Part shown: positions 7,334-15,775 of the stretch, one piece after another
How the letters are laid out: each line of letters opens with the position of its first letter
Position numbering within the stretch: the stretch's first letter is position 1
Program-made: the position numbers and the translations under genes
DNA from: CALJIC01 sp039805565
GTDB lineage: Bacteria > Chloroflexota > Chloroflexia > Chloroflexales > Roseiflexaceae
DNA: 64,000 bases
Reading direction: 5' to 3'
Assembly (NCBI GenBank): GCA_039805565.1
Contig: JBDLTZ010000214.1
Location: forward strand, 1 to 64,000
The notes under the pieces: model-generated
Told to the model about the DNA's origin: nothing
Seen by the model: the letters and a program-made list of their open reading frames with translations, nothing else
Databases searched by the model: none

Positions 7334-8095
7334 ATGCGACTACACAACCGCACCGCAGTCATCACGGGGGCCGGGTCGGGCATCGGTCAGGCCATGGCGC
7401 TGCTCTTCGCCGGCGAGGGCGCGCGCATCCTGGCTGCCGATGTGAACCTGGAGGCCGCCAAGACGACCGCAGCGATGGTGAACGACGCCGGCGGCACCTG
7501 CGAGGCGATCGCGGTGGACGTAGTGGTGCCCGAGCAGGTGCAGGCGATGGTCGAGCGCGCTGTCGAGCTCTTCGGGCGAGTCGACATCCTGTGCAACAAC
7601 GCCGGCATCGGCTCCACCACCGACGTGGTGGCCTGTGAGCCGGACGAGTGGGACCGCGTGATGACGGTCAATGTCAAGAGCGTCTACCTGGGCTGCAAGT
7701 ACGTCATCCCGCACATGCTTCAGCAGGGCGGCGGGGTGATCATCAACACCGCCTCGGTGGCCGGGATGGTCGGCATCGTCAAGCGCGCGTCCTACAGCGC
7801 CAGCAAGGGCGCCGTGATCGCGCTGACGAAGCAGGTGGCGATCGAGTACGTCGAGCAGGGCATCCGCGTCAACTGCCTCTGCCCCGGCACGGTGGACTCG
7901 CCGTGGGTCGGGCGTCTGCTCGACCAGAGCGGCGACCCGAGCGGCATGCGCAAGGCGCTGGAGGCGCGCCAGCCGATGGGCCGCCTCGGCACGCCGCAGG
8001 AGGTGGCCAAGGCCGCCCTCTACCTGGCGTCGGACGACGCAGCGTTCATCACCGGCACGGGCCTGGTGATCGACGGCGGCTGGACTGCGAAGTAG
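7334..8095 (+). CDS. Short-chain dehydrogenase/reductase (SDR), second of a pair
   Basis: A 253-residue classical SDR. It starts MRLHNRTAVITGAGSGIG at 7334; only a weak ribosome site (GGAG/GGA) is seen. It has the TGAGSGIG cofactor loop, ADVNLEA for NAD-type specificity (an acidic residue at the end of beta strand 2), CNNAG, TASVAGMVG, and the YSASK catalytic pair. VDGGWT closes the protein. The Asp after strand 2 argues for NAD rather than NADP. It is the last gene before a strong terminator, so IclR-regulated transcription could cover 5.0-8.1 kb. Confidence 0.92.
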   Translation: MRLHNRTAVITGAGSGIGQAMALLFAGEGARILAADVNLEAAKTTAAMVNDAGGTCEAIAVDVVVPEQVQAMVERAVELFGRVDILCNNAGIGSTTDVVACEPDEWDRVMTVNVKSVYLGCKYVIPHMLQQGGGVIINTASVAGMVGIVKRASYSASKGAVIALTKQVAIEYVEQGIRVNCLCPGTVDSPWVGRLLDQSGDPSGMRKALEARQPMGRLGTPQEVAKAALYLASDDAAFITGTGLVIDGGWTAK

Positions 8096-8158
8096 CACCC
8101 GGCCAAGAAGTATGGCGACGGCCGCCGGTGGCCTGACGCCGTACTGTAAGCGGTAGTA

Positions 8159-8199
8159 CTCGGGCCTCTGGAGGGACACAGCCCGTCCAGAGGCCCGAG
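8159..8199 (+). terminator. 14-bp stem terminator after the SDR gene
   Basis: Perfect inverted repeat of CTCGGGCCTCTGGA (8159-8172) with 8186-8199, followed by a moderately T-rich stretch (TTCCTCGATTCT). It closes the catabolic cluster. Confidence 0.65.
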
Positions 8200-8220
8200 A
8201 GGCTTCCTCGATTCTCCTGC

Positions 8221-8249
8221 TTGTATCCGGCAGAGCTCAGCCCTATAAT
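8221..8249 (+). promoter_or_regulatory. Sigma-70 promoter for the quinone oxidoreductase gene
   Basis: TTGTAT at 8221-8226, 17-base spacer, perfect TATAAT at 8244-8249, about 40 bases upstream of the ATG at 8291. It shows that this gene is transcribed separately from the SDR cluster. Confidence 0.75.
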
Positions 8250-8290
8250 CAGCCTGCGGCGTATCCACTAGCGGATTCGGAGGCCCAGGC

Positions 8291-9232
8291 ATGTCAACGA
8301 TGCACGCGGTACGGATCCATCGCTACGGCGGAACGGACGTTCTTCAGTACGAGGAGGCGCCTCGACCAACCCCAGGCCCTGGCGAGGTGCTCATTCGCAT
8401 CCTCGCGACCACGGTCAACCCCTTCGACTGCGCTGTGCGCGCGGGCTACATGACGGCCTACTTCTCCCACACACTCCCGCTCATCCTGGGCACCGACGTC
8501 TCCGGCATCGTCGAGGAGCTCGGACCCGGAGTCACCAGCCCTGCGGTGAGGCAGAGCGTGTACACCAGGACTGGAGTGTTCCGCGACGGCTCGTACGCCG
8601 AGTACGCTGTCGCGCCCGCCGCCGACACCGTGGTCAAACCCATCTCGCTCGACCACACCCACACCGCGGCCATCCCGCACGCCCTCCTCACAGCGTGGCA
8701 GGGGCTCTACGAGATCGCTCAGCTCGCGCGCGGGCAGACCGTCCTCATCCAGGGCGCCGGCGGCGGGGTCGGCCACCTTGCCGTGCAGCTGGCGAAGCTA
8801 CGCGGCGCCACGGTTATCGGCACAGGCTCGATCAACATCGACTTCGTGCGCAGCCTCGGTGTCGACCAGGCGGTCAACTACGCCACCACGCGCCTCGAGG
8901 ACGCCGTGCGCGACGTCGATGTCGTGCTCGACCTGGTGGGTGGGGAGGTCCAGGATCGCTCCTGGTCAGTGCTACGCCCTGGCGGCATCCTGGTGTCGAC
9001 GGTCCAGCCGCCCTCGGAGGAGCGGGCGCGCGAGCACGGGGTGCGCCAGGCGATGGTAGCGACAGCGCCGCCGATCGGCCCCGTGCTGACCGAGGTCGCC
9101 GCGCTCGTCGACGCCGGGAAGCTGCGGCCCGAGGTGTCACAGGTGCTGCCGCTCAGCGAGATCCGCACGGCGCACGAGCTGATCGAGGGCCGGCACACGC
9201 GCGGCAAGATCGTGCTGCAGGTCATGTCGTAG
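8291..9232 (+). CDS. Zinc-independent medium-chain dehydrogenase (quinone oxidoreductase-like)
   Basis: A 313-residue MDR-superfamily protein: an N-terminal GroES-like domain (HRYGGTDVLQYEEAPRPTPGPGEVLIRI, NPFDCAVRAGY) and a Rossmann domain (GQTVLIQGAGGGVGHLAVQLAK). It lacks the four-cysteine structural zinc loop and the catalytic zinc ligands, which places it with NADPH:quinone or enone reductases. Residue pattern AVNYATTRLEDAV and the C-terminal HELIEGRHTRGKIVLQV are typical. It has its own promoter and terminator, so it is a single-gene unit. Substrate unknown. Confidence 0.9.
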   Translation: MSTMHAVRIHRYGGTDVLQYEEAPRPTPGPGEVLIRILATTVNPFDCAVRAGYMTAYFSHTLPLILGTDVSGIVEELGPGVTSPAVRQSVYTRTGVFRDGSYAEYAVAPAADTVVKPISLDHTHTAAIPHALLTAWQGLYEIAQLARGQTVLIQGAGGGVGHLAVQLAKLRGATVIGTGSINIDFVRSLGVDQAVNYATTRLEDAVRDVDVVLDLVGGEVQDRSWSVLRPGGILVSTVQPPSEERAREHGVRQAMVATAPPIGPVLTEVAALVDAGKLRPEVSQVLPLSEIRTAHELIEGRHTRGKIVLQVMS

Positions 9233-9253
9233 CGACGCGCTCCTTGCTTCCCT

Positions 9254-9281
9254 CCGGGTGGGGAGGATCCTACCCACCCGG
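9254..9281 (+). terminator. 9-bp GC stem after the quinone oxidoreductase gene
   Basis: CCGGGTGGG (9254-9262) pairs with CCCACCCGG (9273-9281), 22 bases after the stop codon; no T-run follows except GTTCTC. Confidence 0.5.
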
Positions 9282-9317
9282 TTCTCACGTCCTTCGGGCG
9301 CAGCAGAGGGAGGATTG

Positions 9318-9497
9318 ATGCAGCGCGAAGAGATGATCACGGCGCACGACGCCGCCAAGCGGCTGAACCTGTCAGTGGACGCAGTGCGCGGTCTGCGGTC
9401 GGATCTCCTGGCCCGGCTCGCACTACGCGCGGATGCGGGATCTCCTCTCACGCGTCACTGCCCTGCGTCCCTCGCCTCCCGCGCCCTGGGGCGGTAG
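9318..9497 (+). CDS. Short helix-turn-helix-like ORF, probably truncated
   Basis: Fifty-nine codons behind a strong ribosome site (GGGAGGATTG before ATG). The first 30 residues, MITAHDAAKRLNLSVDAVRG, resemble the start of a MerR/excisionase-type DNA-binding helix pair; the rest is arginine- and alanine-rich with no recognisable fold. Its last 43 bases overlap the end of the FRG gene on the other strand. It may be a small regulator whose 3' part was replaced, or a remnant. The strong ribosome site is the main support. Confidence 0.35.
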   Translation: MQREEMITAHDAAKRLNLSVDAVRGLRSDLLARLALRADAGSPLTRHCPASLASRALGR

Positions 9498-10264
9498 TAG
9501 CGCGTGAGCCAGGCGCTGATGCCGTCCATCCCGGGGAACAGCACCCGCTCGGTCACGTTTACCTGGTCCAGCCGGTCACGCACCTCCCACTTGAGCGCCG
9601 CCGGCAGGATAATCCGGCGCGCAAGCTCCGGCCGCGCCCCCAGCCAGTCGTCCATGCGGGCGTCGACCTGCGACATCAGCGCGAAGAGCGCGAACTGGTT
9701 GACGATCCGCTCGTCGAGCGAGGGTGGCTCGAAGAAGACCACAAACGGCTCCTCGGTGAGCTCACCCAGCTCGGCGAGCGAGGAGACCGTCCGGTCGAGC
9801 ATTTCGGCGGTGAAGACACTGGTCCCCTCCTCATGCAGCACTCGCCGCAGCTGCTCCGGCAGGGACTCGCACGCCTTAACGTAGTCGGTCGCCCAGATGA
9901 CCCCGTCCACATCCATCAGCTCAGGGTCATCAGTGGCGAAGTGCAGCGCCACGAACGGCGAGTAGGTCCAGTCGAGCAGTCGCGTGGGCAGGCCGTGGTG
10001 CTGCGCCAGCGAGAGCCAGGTCCAGACAGACTCCTGGGAGCCGGCGTAGGGCCGGGCGTAGCGCGTGAAGGCGCGCAGCAGGTGCGTCTCGAGCGGCTGG
10101 TAGCCCTCGCCGAGCCGCGCCAGGCTGGTGGTTAGGTCGTAGGAGGACGAGGCCATGCCGCGGTAGGCGCTGTTCGAGCGGTGGCGCTGGAGCGACTCGC
10201 GCCAGCTCCCGGCGAACAGGCAGTCGGTGAGCTCATTCCAGTTGGTCGGGCGCAGCTCGTCCAT
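9455..10264 (-). CDS. FRG domain-containing protein
   Basis: A 269-residue protein. The FRG domain lies in residues 10-110: FAGSWRESLQRHRSNSAYRGM, LLRAFTRYARPY, LAQHHGLPTRLLDWTYSPFVALHFA. The family is named for a conserved Phe/Tyr-Arg-Gly, here Y-R-G. The domain is of unknown function and has been seen in toxin- and defence-like contexts, but no partner gene of that kind lies here. It is read in the same direction as the polyketide operon, 73 bases beyond its last gene, and could be co-transcribed. No signal peptide. Confidence 0.85.
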   Translation of the reverse strand: MDELRPTNWNELTDCLFAGSWRESLQRHRSNSAYRGMASSSYDLTTSLARLGEGYQPLETHLLRAFTRYARPYAGSQESVWTWLSLAQHHGLPTRLLDWTYSPFVALHFATDDPELMDVDGVIWATDYVKACESLPEQLRRVLHEEGTSVFTAEMLDRTVSSLAELGELTEEPFVVFFEPPSLDERIVNQFALFALMSQVDARMDDWLGARPELARRIILPAALKWEVRDRLDQVNVTERVLFPGMDGISAWLTRYYRPRAREARDAGQ

Positions 10265-10337
10265 TGGGCCTCCGGCGGGCGTGGGGCTTCACCTCACACC
10301 GCTTCATAGTTAGCCATCACGGGCGGCGCACATCACA

Positions 10338-11474
10338 CTACGCCAGGGCCCTGGAGCTACCGCGGGTGGCGTGCACCATCGCGCGCGCCAGCGGGGGCAG
10401 GAGCGCTCCGCCCCGCACGCACAGCTCGGCCAGCCCCGGCGCCACGAGCAGGCTCTGGAGCCAGCGCGCCGTCCGCACCCGCGGCAGGAACTCCCGGCGC
10501 CACACCCGGCGGTAGGTCGCCTCCCACTGATCCGCGGTCAGCGCCCCGCGCAGCGCGCCGTCCGCCAGGGGCGCGCAGAGCTCCGCAGAGCGCAGCGCCA
10601 TCGCCATGCCGTCGCCGCACAGGGGTGGAATCATAACCGCCGCATCGCCCAGCCGGGCCACGCCGTGCCACGGCGCGGGCGCGTCGTCGGTGTCCACCGG
10701 CGCCACCGAGGCCAGCGTCTCCTCGACCAGCGCCGCGCCCGCCAGCCGCCGCCCGAGCGCCGGGTTCCAGTCCGCCGCCGCCTCCACCAGACCGCGCGGG
10801 CTACCGCCGGCCCGCCGCAGCGCCTCCCGCGAGGCGAGCATGCAGAGGTTCGTCCGCCCGCCCTCCACAGGCGCCAGCCCCACGTAGCCGCCCGCGAACA
10901 GGAACAGCTCGACATCCGGCGCGCGCCCGGGATCGTCCAGGTGACACTTCACGCCCACCGCGGTCTGCTCAGGCGAGCGTGGCTCTCTGGCCCGCAGCCC
11001 ACGCGCCGGGTGCCGCCCGCAGGCCAGCACCGCCGCTCGAGCCGCCACCTCCTCCGCCCCATCCGGCCCGCGTAGCCGCACCACGTGCCCCCCGGCTGCC
11101 GGAACCACCTCCGCCACGCTCACACCCGCACGCACCTCTGCCCCCGCCCGCACCGCCGCCGCCGCCAGCGCGCCGTCGAGCGCGTAGCGGCTCACCCCCC
11201 AGGCGTCCCCCGGCAGCTCGACCCGCAGCGCGCGGCCTGAGGGGGCTGTGAGGCTGGCATGACGCATGTGCGTCGGCCCGATCCCCGACACCGTATCGAG
11301 CAGCCCCAGCGCTTCGAGGCTGCCCTGCGACTCGGGCGAGAGGAACTCGCCGCAGACCTTGTGGCGCGGGAAGGTGTCGCGCTCGACCAGCAGCACGTCC
11401 CAGCCGCGCCGGGCGAGGGAGTGGGCTAGGCCGCTCCCGGCGAGCCCGGCGCCCACAATGATGATGTCTCTCAT
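10338..11474 (-). CDS. FAD-dependent monooxygenase/reductase of the geranylgeranyl-reductase type
   Basis: A 378-residue flavoprotein. The start is placed at MRDIIIVGAGLAG because the Rossmann motif GAGLAGSGLAHSLARRG begins at residue 8. ERDTFPRHKVCGEFLSPES marks the second strand and a Cys-Gly pair typical of geranylgeranyl-reductase/halogenase-like enzymes. VARLGDAAVMIPPLCGDGM is the late FAD-ribityl motif. It is the last gene of an operon with a type III polyketide synthase and a methyltransferase. By analogy with the known srsABC phenolic-lipid pathway of Streptomyces, it may hydroxylate or oxidise the polyketide ring to a quinone. That role is inferred from context. Confidence 0.85.
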   Translation of the reverse strand: MRDIIIVGAGLAGSGLAHSLARRGWDVLLVERDTFPRHKVCGEFLSPESQGSLEALGLLDTVSGIGPTHMRHASLTAPSGRALRVELPGDAWGVSRYALDGALAAAAVRAGAEVRAGVSVAEVVPAAGGHVVRLRGPDGAEEVAARAAVLACGRHPARGLRAREPRSPEQTAVGVKCHLDDPGRAPDVELFLFAGGYVGLAPVEGGRTNLCMLASREALRRAGGSPRGLVEAAADWNPALGRRLAGAALVEETLASVAPVDTDDAPAPWHGVARLGDAAVMIPPLCGDGMAMALRSAELCAPLADGALRGALTADQWEATYRRVWRREFLPRVRTARWLQSLLVAPGLAELCVRGGALLPPLARAMVHATRGSSRALA

Positions 11475-11489
11475 GTCACTTGTCCGGGG

Positions 11490-11558
11490 GTGTGCTGGTG
11501 GGGCTGCGCCCCACCAGCACACCATGAAGGTAACTTGTGGGGGCCTGCGGCCCCCACA
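11490..11558 (-). repeat. Two back-to-back intercistronic hairpins
   Basis: A perfect 15-bp stem with TGC loop (11490-11504 with 11508-11522) and a 10-bp stem with TGC loop (11536-11545 with 11549-11558). Both lie between the methyltransferase stop and the flavoprotein start, inside the polyketide operon. They may lower or stabilise expression of the last gene. Confidence 0.8.
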
Positions 11559-11603
11559 CCCCGGCTCACCGCGCGAGCGCGCCTTGCCGCTCCCCTCTCC
11601 GCG

Positions 11604-12341
11604 CTAGACCCTGCCTGCGGGCACGATGATCAGCCAGCGGAACAGGGGCCGCCAGGCGAACCTGAGCCGCTCCAGCCCCGGCAGCGCCCGCAGCGCCCGC
11701 AGCTCCGCCGCACGGAATCCGCGCGCCACCGAGAGCGGCGCGTCGTGACGAATCATGCGGTTGCGCGAGAATGCCCACGTCAGCACGCGGATTGCAGCCC
11801 ACGCCAGCACGCTGCGGTGCAGGTCGTTGACCACCACGCCCAGCCGGGCGGCCTGGGCCAGCGACGGGAGCGCCCGGCCAAGCAGCGGCGTGGGAAAGTG
11901 GTGCAGCACAAGCGCGGCCGTTACCACATCCACCGATCCCGGCGCAAGTGCGAACAGGTCGCCGAGCTGCACGCGCACCCGCGGCTCACCGTGGAACAGC
12001 CGCGCCGCCTCGGCGCATGTGTCCGGGTGAATGTCCAGCAGGGTGATATCGATCTCGACGCCGCGCCGCGCCGCCCAGCGCAGCAGCGCCCGCGCCCCGT
12101 CGCCCGAGCCCGCGCCGACGTCGAGGACGCTGAGGCTGCGCGGCTGACCCGCTGCCCGCCACAGCCGCTCCACTCCCTCGACCGTCGGCCAGGCGGCGCC
12201 GAGCAGGTAGTTGATCAGCCGCAGCTCGCGCAGCGCTTGAGCCAGCTCGTCGCCTCCGATCGAGCGGTCGTCCATCAGCTCCGGCGCGTCCGAGCGCGCC
12301 GAGAGGTCAGGCCAGGGTGCCAACCGCCGCCCCAAGCCCAT
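11604..12341 (-). CDS. Class I SAM-dependent methyltransferase
   Basis: A 245-residue methyltransferase with LSVLDVGAGSGDGARALL (motif I, SAM-binding), ITLLDIHPDTCAEAARL (motif II), VRVQLGDLFALAPGSVDVVTAALVLHHF (motifs III-IV). The first 35 bases overlap the 3' end of the polyketide synthase gene in another frame, so the two are translationally linked. A later ATG (MDDRSIGGDE) would remove the overlap, but upstream residues SDAPELMDD look genuine. It probably O- or C-methylates the polyketide product. The C-terminus is hydrophobic (FRWLIIVPAG), perhaps for membrane association. Confidence 0.87.
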   Translation of the reverse strand: MGLGRRLAPWPDLSARSDAPELMDDRSIGGDELAQALRELRLINYLLGAAWPTVEGVERLWRAAGQPRSLSVLDVGAGSGDGARALLRWAARRGVEIDITLLDIHPDTCAEAARLFHGEPRVRVQLGDLFALAPGSVDVVTAALVLHHFPTPLLGRALPSLAQAARLGVVVNDLHRSVLAWAAIRVLTWAFSRNRMIRHDAPLSVARGFRAAELRALRALPGLERLRFAWRPLFRWLIIVPAGRV

Positions 12342-13497
12342 GCACAGCCACCGGCAGTGACGCCGGCATGTAGGTCAGGTGGGCCATCTCGGCCACCAGC
12401 CCCGGCCCGAACGCCATCGCCACCGCCGCCTCCGGGGCCGATAGGCGCTCCTCCCGCATGCGCCGCCGCAGCTCGTGCAGCACGAACAGCACCGTCGGCG
12501 AAGACATGTTGCCGTGCGTCCGCAGCACCTCGCGGCTCGGCGCGGCCTGCTCGGCGCTCAGCCCCAGCGACTCGACCACCTGGTCGACGATGCTCGGCCC
12601 GCCGGGGTGGATCGCCCAGCGCCTGGGGCGCGGGCGCCCGGCCAGCAGCGTGTCCACCGCGCCTGGGGCCAGCGCGCCAACCATGCGCGGCACCTGCGGC
12701 GAGAGAGTCATGTGGAAGCCGTGATCGCCGATGCGCCAGCTCATCGCCTCGGAGGCATCCGGCGCGTAGGCGGTGTGGAACACGTCCAGCTCGAAGCGCT
12801 CGCGCTCGCCGTGCGGGTCGGCCCCGATCACGCACGCCGCGGCGCCGTCGGCGAACAGCGATGTGACGGTCAGATTGACGCGGTCGAGGCGCGGCTGGGC
12901 GTGGATCGAGCAGAGCTCGGCGCACACTACCAGCACCTGGGCATCGGGCTGGCCCCGCACGATGTCGGCCGCCAGGCGCGTGCCGTTGAAGGCCGCCGAG
13001 CAGCCCTGGAAGCCCACCAGCGTGCGCTTCAGGTCAGGCCGCAGCCCCAGTGCTCCGGCGATCGCCAGGTCCAACCCCGGCGCGAAGAAGCCCGTGCAGC
13101 TCACCGTCACCAGATGCGTGATCGATGCGGCCGCCTGCGCCAGGGCGTCGGGCGAGTCCCCGGCGTACTCGGCCAGGGCGCGCGCCCCCGCCGCCACCCC
13201 GATCGCCATCGCCTCGCGCTCGTAGATCGCCATGCGCTCGGCGGTGGTGGGCGCCTCATCCAGGGGGCGCGTGGGCACGAAGCGCGACTCGCTCACCGGC
13301 CGCGAGGCGTCCGGCAGGCAGGAGTAGCGCGTCTCGATGCCGGAGAAACGATACAGGCTCCGCAGCCAACGGGCGAGCGCCGGCTGCTCGGCCAGCGCCT
13401 CGACTAACCAGTCGCATAGCTGCGCTTGCGGGACAAGATAGGGCGGCACCGCCGTCCCCAGGGCGAGGATAGCCGGCCTGGCTCCTTCAGTTCTCAT
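12307..13497 (-). CDS. Type III polyketide synthase (chalcone/stilbene synthase family)
   Basis: A 396-residue thiolase-fold enzyme. The Cys-His-Asn catalytic set is visible: Cys in VSCTGFFAPGLDLAIAGALGL, His in WAIHPGGPSIVDQV and Asn in RTHGNMSSPTVLFVLHEL. Such enzymes condense malonyl-CoA units onto an acyl-CoA starter to give pyrones, resorcinols or phloroglucinols. The sequence is of the bacterial long-chain (alkylresorcinol/alkylpyrone) look rather than the plant chalcone type; this is judged by eye. It is the second gene of a compact operon: a four-helix membrane protein upstream (13-bp gap), methyltransferase overlapping, flavoprotein downstream. A membrane phenolic lipid or pyrone is the likely product class. 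Confidence 0.93.
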   Translation of the reverse strand: MRTEGARPAILALGTAVPPYLVPQAQLCDWLVEALAEQPALARWLRSLYRFSGIETRYSCLPDASRPVSESRFVPTRPLDEAPTTAERMAIYEREAMAIGVAAGARALAEYAGDSPDALAQAAASITHLVTVSCTGFFAPGLDLAIAGALGLRPDLKRTLVGFQGCSAAFNGTRLAADIVRGQPDAQVLVVCAELCSIHAQPRLDRVNLTVTSLFADGAAACVIGADPHGERERFELDVFHTAYAPDASEAMSWRIGDHGFHMTLSPQVPRMVGALAPGAVDTLLAGRPRPRRWAIHPGGPSIVDQVVESLGLSAEQAAPSREVLRTHGNMSSPTVLFVLHELRRRMREERLSAPEAAVAMAFGPGLVAEMAHLTYMPASLPVAVHGLGAAVGTLA

Positions 13498-13509
13498 GCT
13501 CTGCGCTTT

Positions 13510-13926
13510 CTAGTGTGAACGCGGTTTGGCATTGCCGCCAGTTGCATTTTGCGTGCCAGATCCCGCTGCCGCCCACCAGCCCACCAGCGCCAGCTCGGCG
13601 ACCGCATCCAGCAGGTAGACCGGCGTGATGCGGCGCCGCGCGACATAGACTACGTCAATGCTGGTCAGTCCGAGCGCGCTGCCCACCGCCAGCAGCCGCA
13701 CCTCGGGCGTGACCCGCCGGCGCGCCCCTGCCAGCGCCACCACCGCGCCCACCACCGTGATCAGCACGCCGGCGGTCTTCACCAGCCAGCGGTCAGTCTT
13801 CGGACCTGTCACGGCCTCGAAGCTCCGCATGTGCACGAGCGGCCACACCCCGGTGACGAAGTAGAAGATCCCCTGCGCCACCGCCACCGCCCGCTGTCCC
13901 AGAATCACCCGCACGATCGCCTGCAT
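13510..13926 (-). CDS. Small four-helix membrane protein, first gene of the polyketide operon
   Basis: A 138-residue protein with about four hydrophobic segments: VAVAQGIFYFVTGVWPLVHM, AGVLITVVGAVVALAG, LLAVGSALGLTSIDVVYV and LLDAVAELALVGWWAAA. Basic residues cluster between segments (GARRRVTPE, VARRRITPV). The ATG at 13926 starts MQAIVRVILGQRAV; the longer open frame upstream crosses the promoter and lacks protein character. I do not recognise the family with certainty. Its position 13 bases before the polyketide synthase gene and behind the operon promoter suggests a role in the pathway, for example housing or moving the lipid product. Confidence 0.75.
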   Translation of the reverse strand: MQAIVRVILGQRAVAVAQGIFYFVTGVWPLVHMRSFEAVTGPKTDRWLVKTAGVLITVVGAVVALAGARRRVTPEVRLLAVGSALGLTSIDVVYVARRRITPVYLLDAVAELALVGWWAAAGSGTQNATGGNAKPRSH

Positions 13927-13943
13927 TGACACCTCATCTACGC

Positions 13944-13949
13944 AGTATA
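13944..13949 (-). promoter_or_regulatory. -10 element of the polyketide operon
   Basis: TATACT on the minus strand, 18 bases upstream of the operon's first ATG, so the leader would be only about 10 bases. No strong -35 is visible. Confidence 0.4.
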
Positions 13950-14105
13950 CCCGCCGCGGGATGGCCCCCCCGGCACGGCCCATGCGCCGCCCATCCTCCC
14001 CGCGGCGGCCCTCCGCCGGAGAAGCGAAGGAGACACAGCTATGCACAGCGGGCCAAGCCACCCAGCCGACTCGGCGCAGGCCACGCCCCGCGACGACGAG
14101 GCCGC

Positions 14106-14154
14106 AGCACTCAAGACTCAGCGCTCAGCACTCAAGACTCACGACTCACGACTG
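14106..14154. repeat. Seven-unit heptamer array at the 3' end of recQ
   Basis: Units are AGCACTC, AAGACTC, AGCGCTC, AGCACTC, AAGACTC, ACGACTC, ACGACTG. The array runs into the last codons and stop of the recQ reading frame, so the extreme C-terminus of RecQ is encoded by repeat. No gene lies between 13927 and 14138. Confidence 0.85.
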
Positions 14155-15760
14155 AGCAGCCCCCGCTCCACCACCAGCGCGGCGTCCATCGTCTTGTAGC
14201 CCACCTCATCGAACAGCACCACGATCTTCTCGCCCTCGTAGCGCATCACCTGGCCTGCGCCCCAGCTCGTGTGGCGCACATGCGACCCCACCGGGAAGGG
14301 CTCATCGCCGCGTGGCGGGGTCACCACCAGCCCCGCCTCGCAGTTGTCGCAGTAGCCGCACGGGTCGCTCAGGTCCTCGCCGAAGTAGTTCAGCAGAAAG
14401 CGCCGCCGGCAGTCGCGGTTCTCGGCGTAGCCGCGCATCATCTCCAGCCGCGAGCGCTCGAAGCGCCGGTGCCGCTCCTGCGCCTGCACCGCCTCCTCGG
14501 CCACGGCGCCGATGTCCTCGGGGATCTCGGCCGGCGCCACCTCCCCCGCGGGCAGCAGCTCCACCACCCCGGCGTCCTGCAGCCGGTGCACCGCCACCAT
14601 CAGCTTCGTCTCCGAGAGACCGGTCACGTCCCGCAGCTCGGCCAGTGCGACGGGCCCATCGGCGTCCGCCACCGCGTCGGCCACCTGCGCCACCGTATCG
14701 GCGTCCACCTGCCCGCCACCCACGAAGAAGCGCCGGATCGCCAGATCCTGCGGGCGGTAGAACAGCCGCGCCTCGGCCGGCTCACCGTCGCGGCCCGCAC
14801 GGCCGATCTCCTGGTAGTACGAGTCGATCGAGTCGCTGATGTCATAGTGAAAGACAAAGCGCACGTTCGGCTTGTCGATGCCCATGCCGAAGGCGGTTGT
14901 CGCCACCATCACCTCGGTCGCGTCCTCCATGAACGCCTGCTGCGCCGCGGCGCGCTCGGCGGACTTGCGCCCCGCGTGGTAGGCCTCTGCGCGCACCCCG
15001 GCCGCGCGCAGCGCCTCGGCCACCAGCTCGGCGCGCCTGCGCGTCGCCACATACACGATCCCCGGCTTCTCGATCTCTACCACCGCCGCCGTCAGGGCGC
15101 GCAGCTTCTCGTCCTCCTGCGCGAAGCGCTCAACCCCCATGAAGATGTTCGGCCGGTCGAACCCCTGCACGATCACCCGCGGCTCGCGCATCCCAGCCGC
15201 TCGACGATCGCCAGCCGCACCGGGGGCGAGGCCGTGGCCGTGAGCGCCAGCACCGTCGGGTGGCCCAGCGCCTCCACCGCCTGCCCCAGCCGGAGGTAGT
15301 CGGGGCGGAAGTCATGGCCCCACTCGCTCACGCAGTGCGCCTCGTCCACCACGAACAGGCTCGGCCTGGCCTCCGCCACCTTGGCCAGCGTCTCGGGGTT
15401 GGCAAGCTGCTCGGGCGCCAGAAAGAGAAACTCCAGCTCGCCGGCAGCCAGGTCGGCGAAGGCCTGCCGGCGCTCGCTCTGGCGGATGGCCGAGTTGACC
15501 TGCGCCGCGCCACCAACCTCCGCGGCGATCGACTCGACCTGGTCACGCTGGAGGGCGATCAGCGGCGAGACCACCACCGTCGGGCCGCTGAGCCTGGCCG
15601 CCGAGATCTGGTAGATCGCCGACTTTCCCCAGCCGGTCGGCATCACGGCCAGAGTATCCTGCCCGGCCAGCACCGATCGGATCGCCTCGTCCTGACCGGG
15701 GCGCAGCTGCTCCAGGCCGAGCAGGGCGCGGGCGGCGCGGCGGATGGTTCGTTTGTCCAT
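14139..15760 (-). pseudogene. recQ: ATP-dependent DNA helicase RecQ, split by a frameshift
   Basis: Two adjoining frames make one RecQ. The 5' part (15760 to about 15192) carries the first RecA-like domain: LRPGQDEAIRSVLAGQDTLA, Walker A MPTGWGKSA, SPLIALQRDQV, the Walker B box VDEAHCVSEWGHDFRPDY, ALTATASPPV. It should pass directly into REPRVIVQGFDRPNI, but that text is in another frame, entered at the ATG at 15191. One extra base at the GGG run near 15192-15194 would restore a 540-residue protein. The 3' part holds helicase motifs IV-VI (VYVATRRRAELVAEAL, ATTAFGMGIDKPNVRFV, QEIGRAGRDG), the zinc site (CRRRFLLNYFGE..CGYCDNC) and a winged-helix part. This is a real mutation, an assembly error, or less likely two separately translated halves. 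Confidence 0.9.
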
Positions 15761-15775
15761 AGTGTGAGGCCTACT

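Noticed and set aside
9455..10264. FRG-domain gene as part of a phage defence island
   Set aside because: No nuclease, reverse transcriptase, TIR, or other defence-type partner lies beside it; the neighbours are metabolic genes.
12475..13407. A 310-codon plus-strand open frame
   Set aside because: Antisense to the type III polyketide synthase, without start signals.
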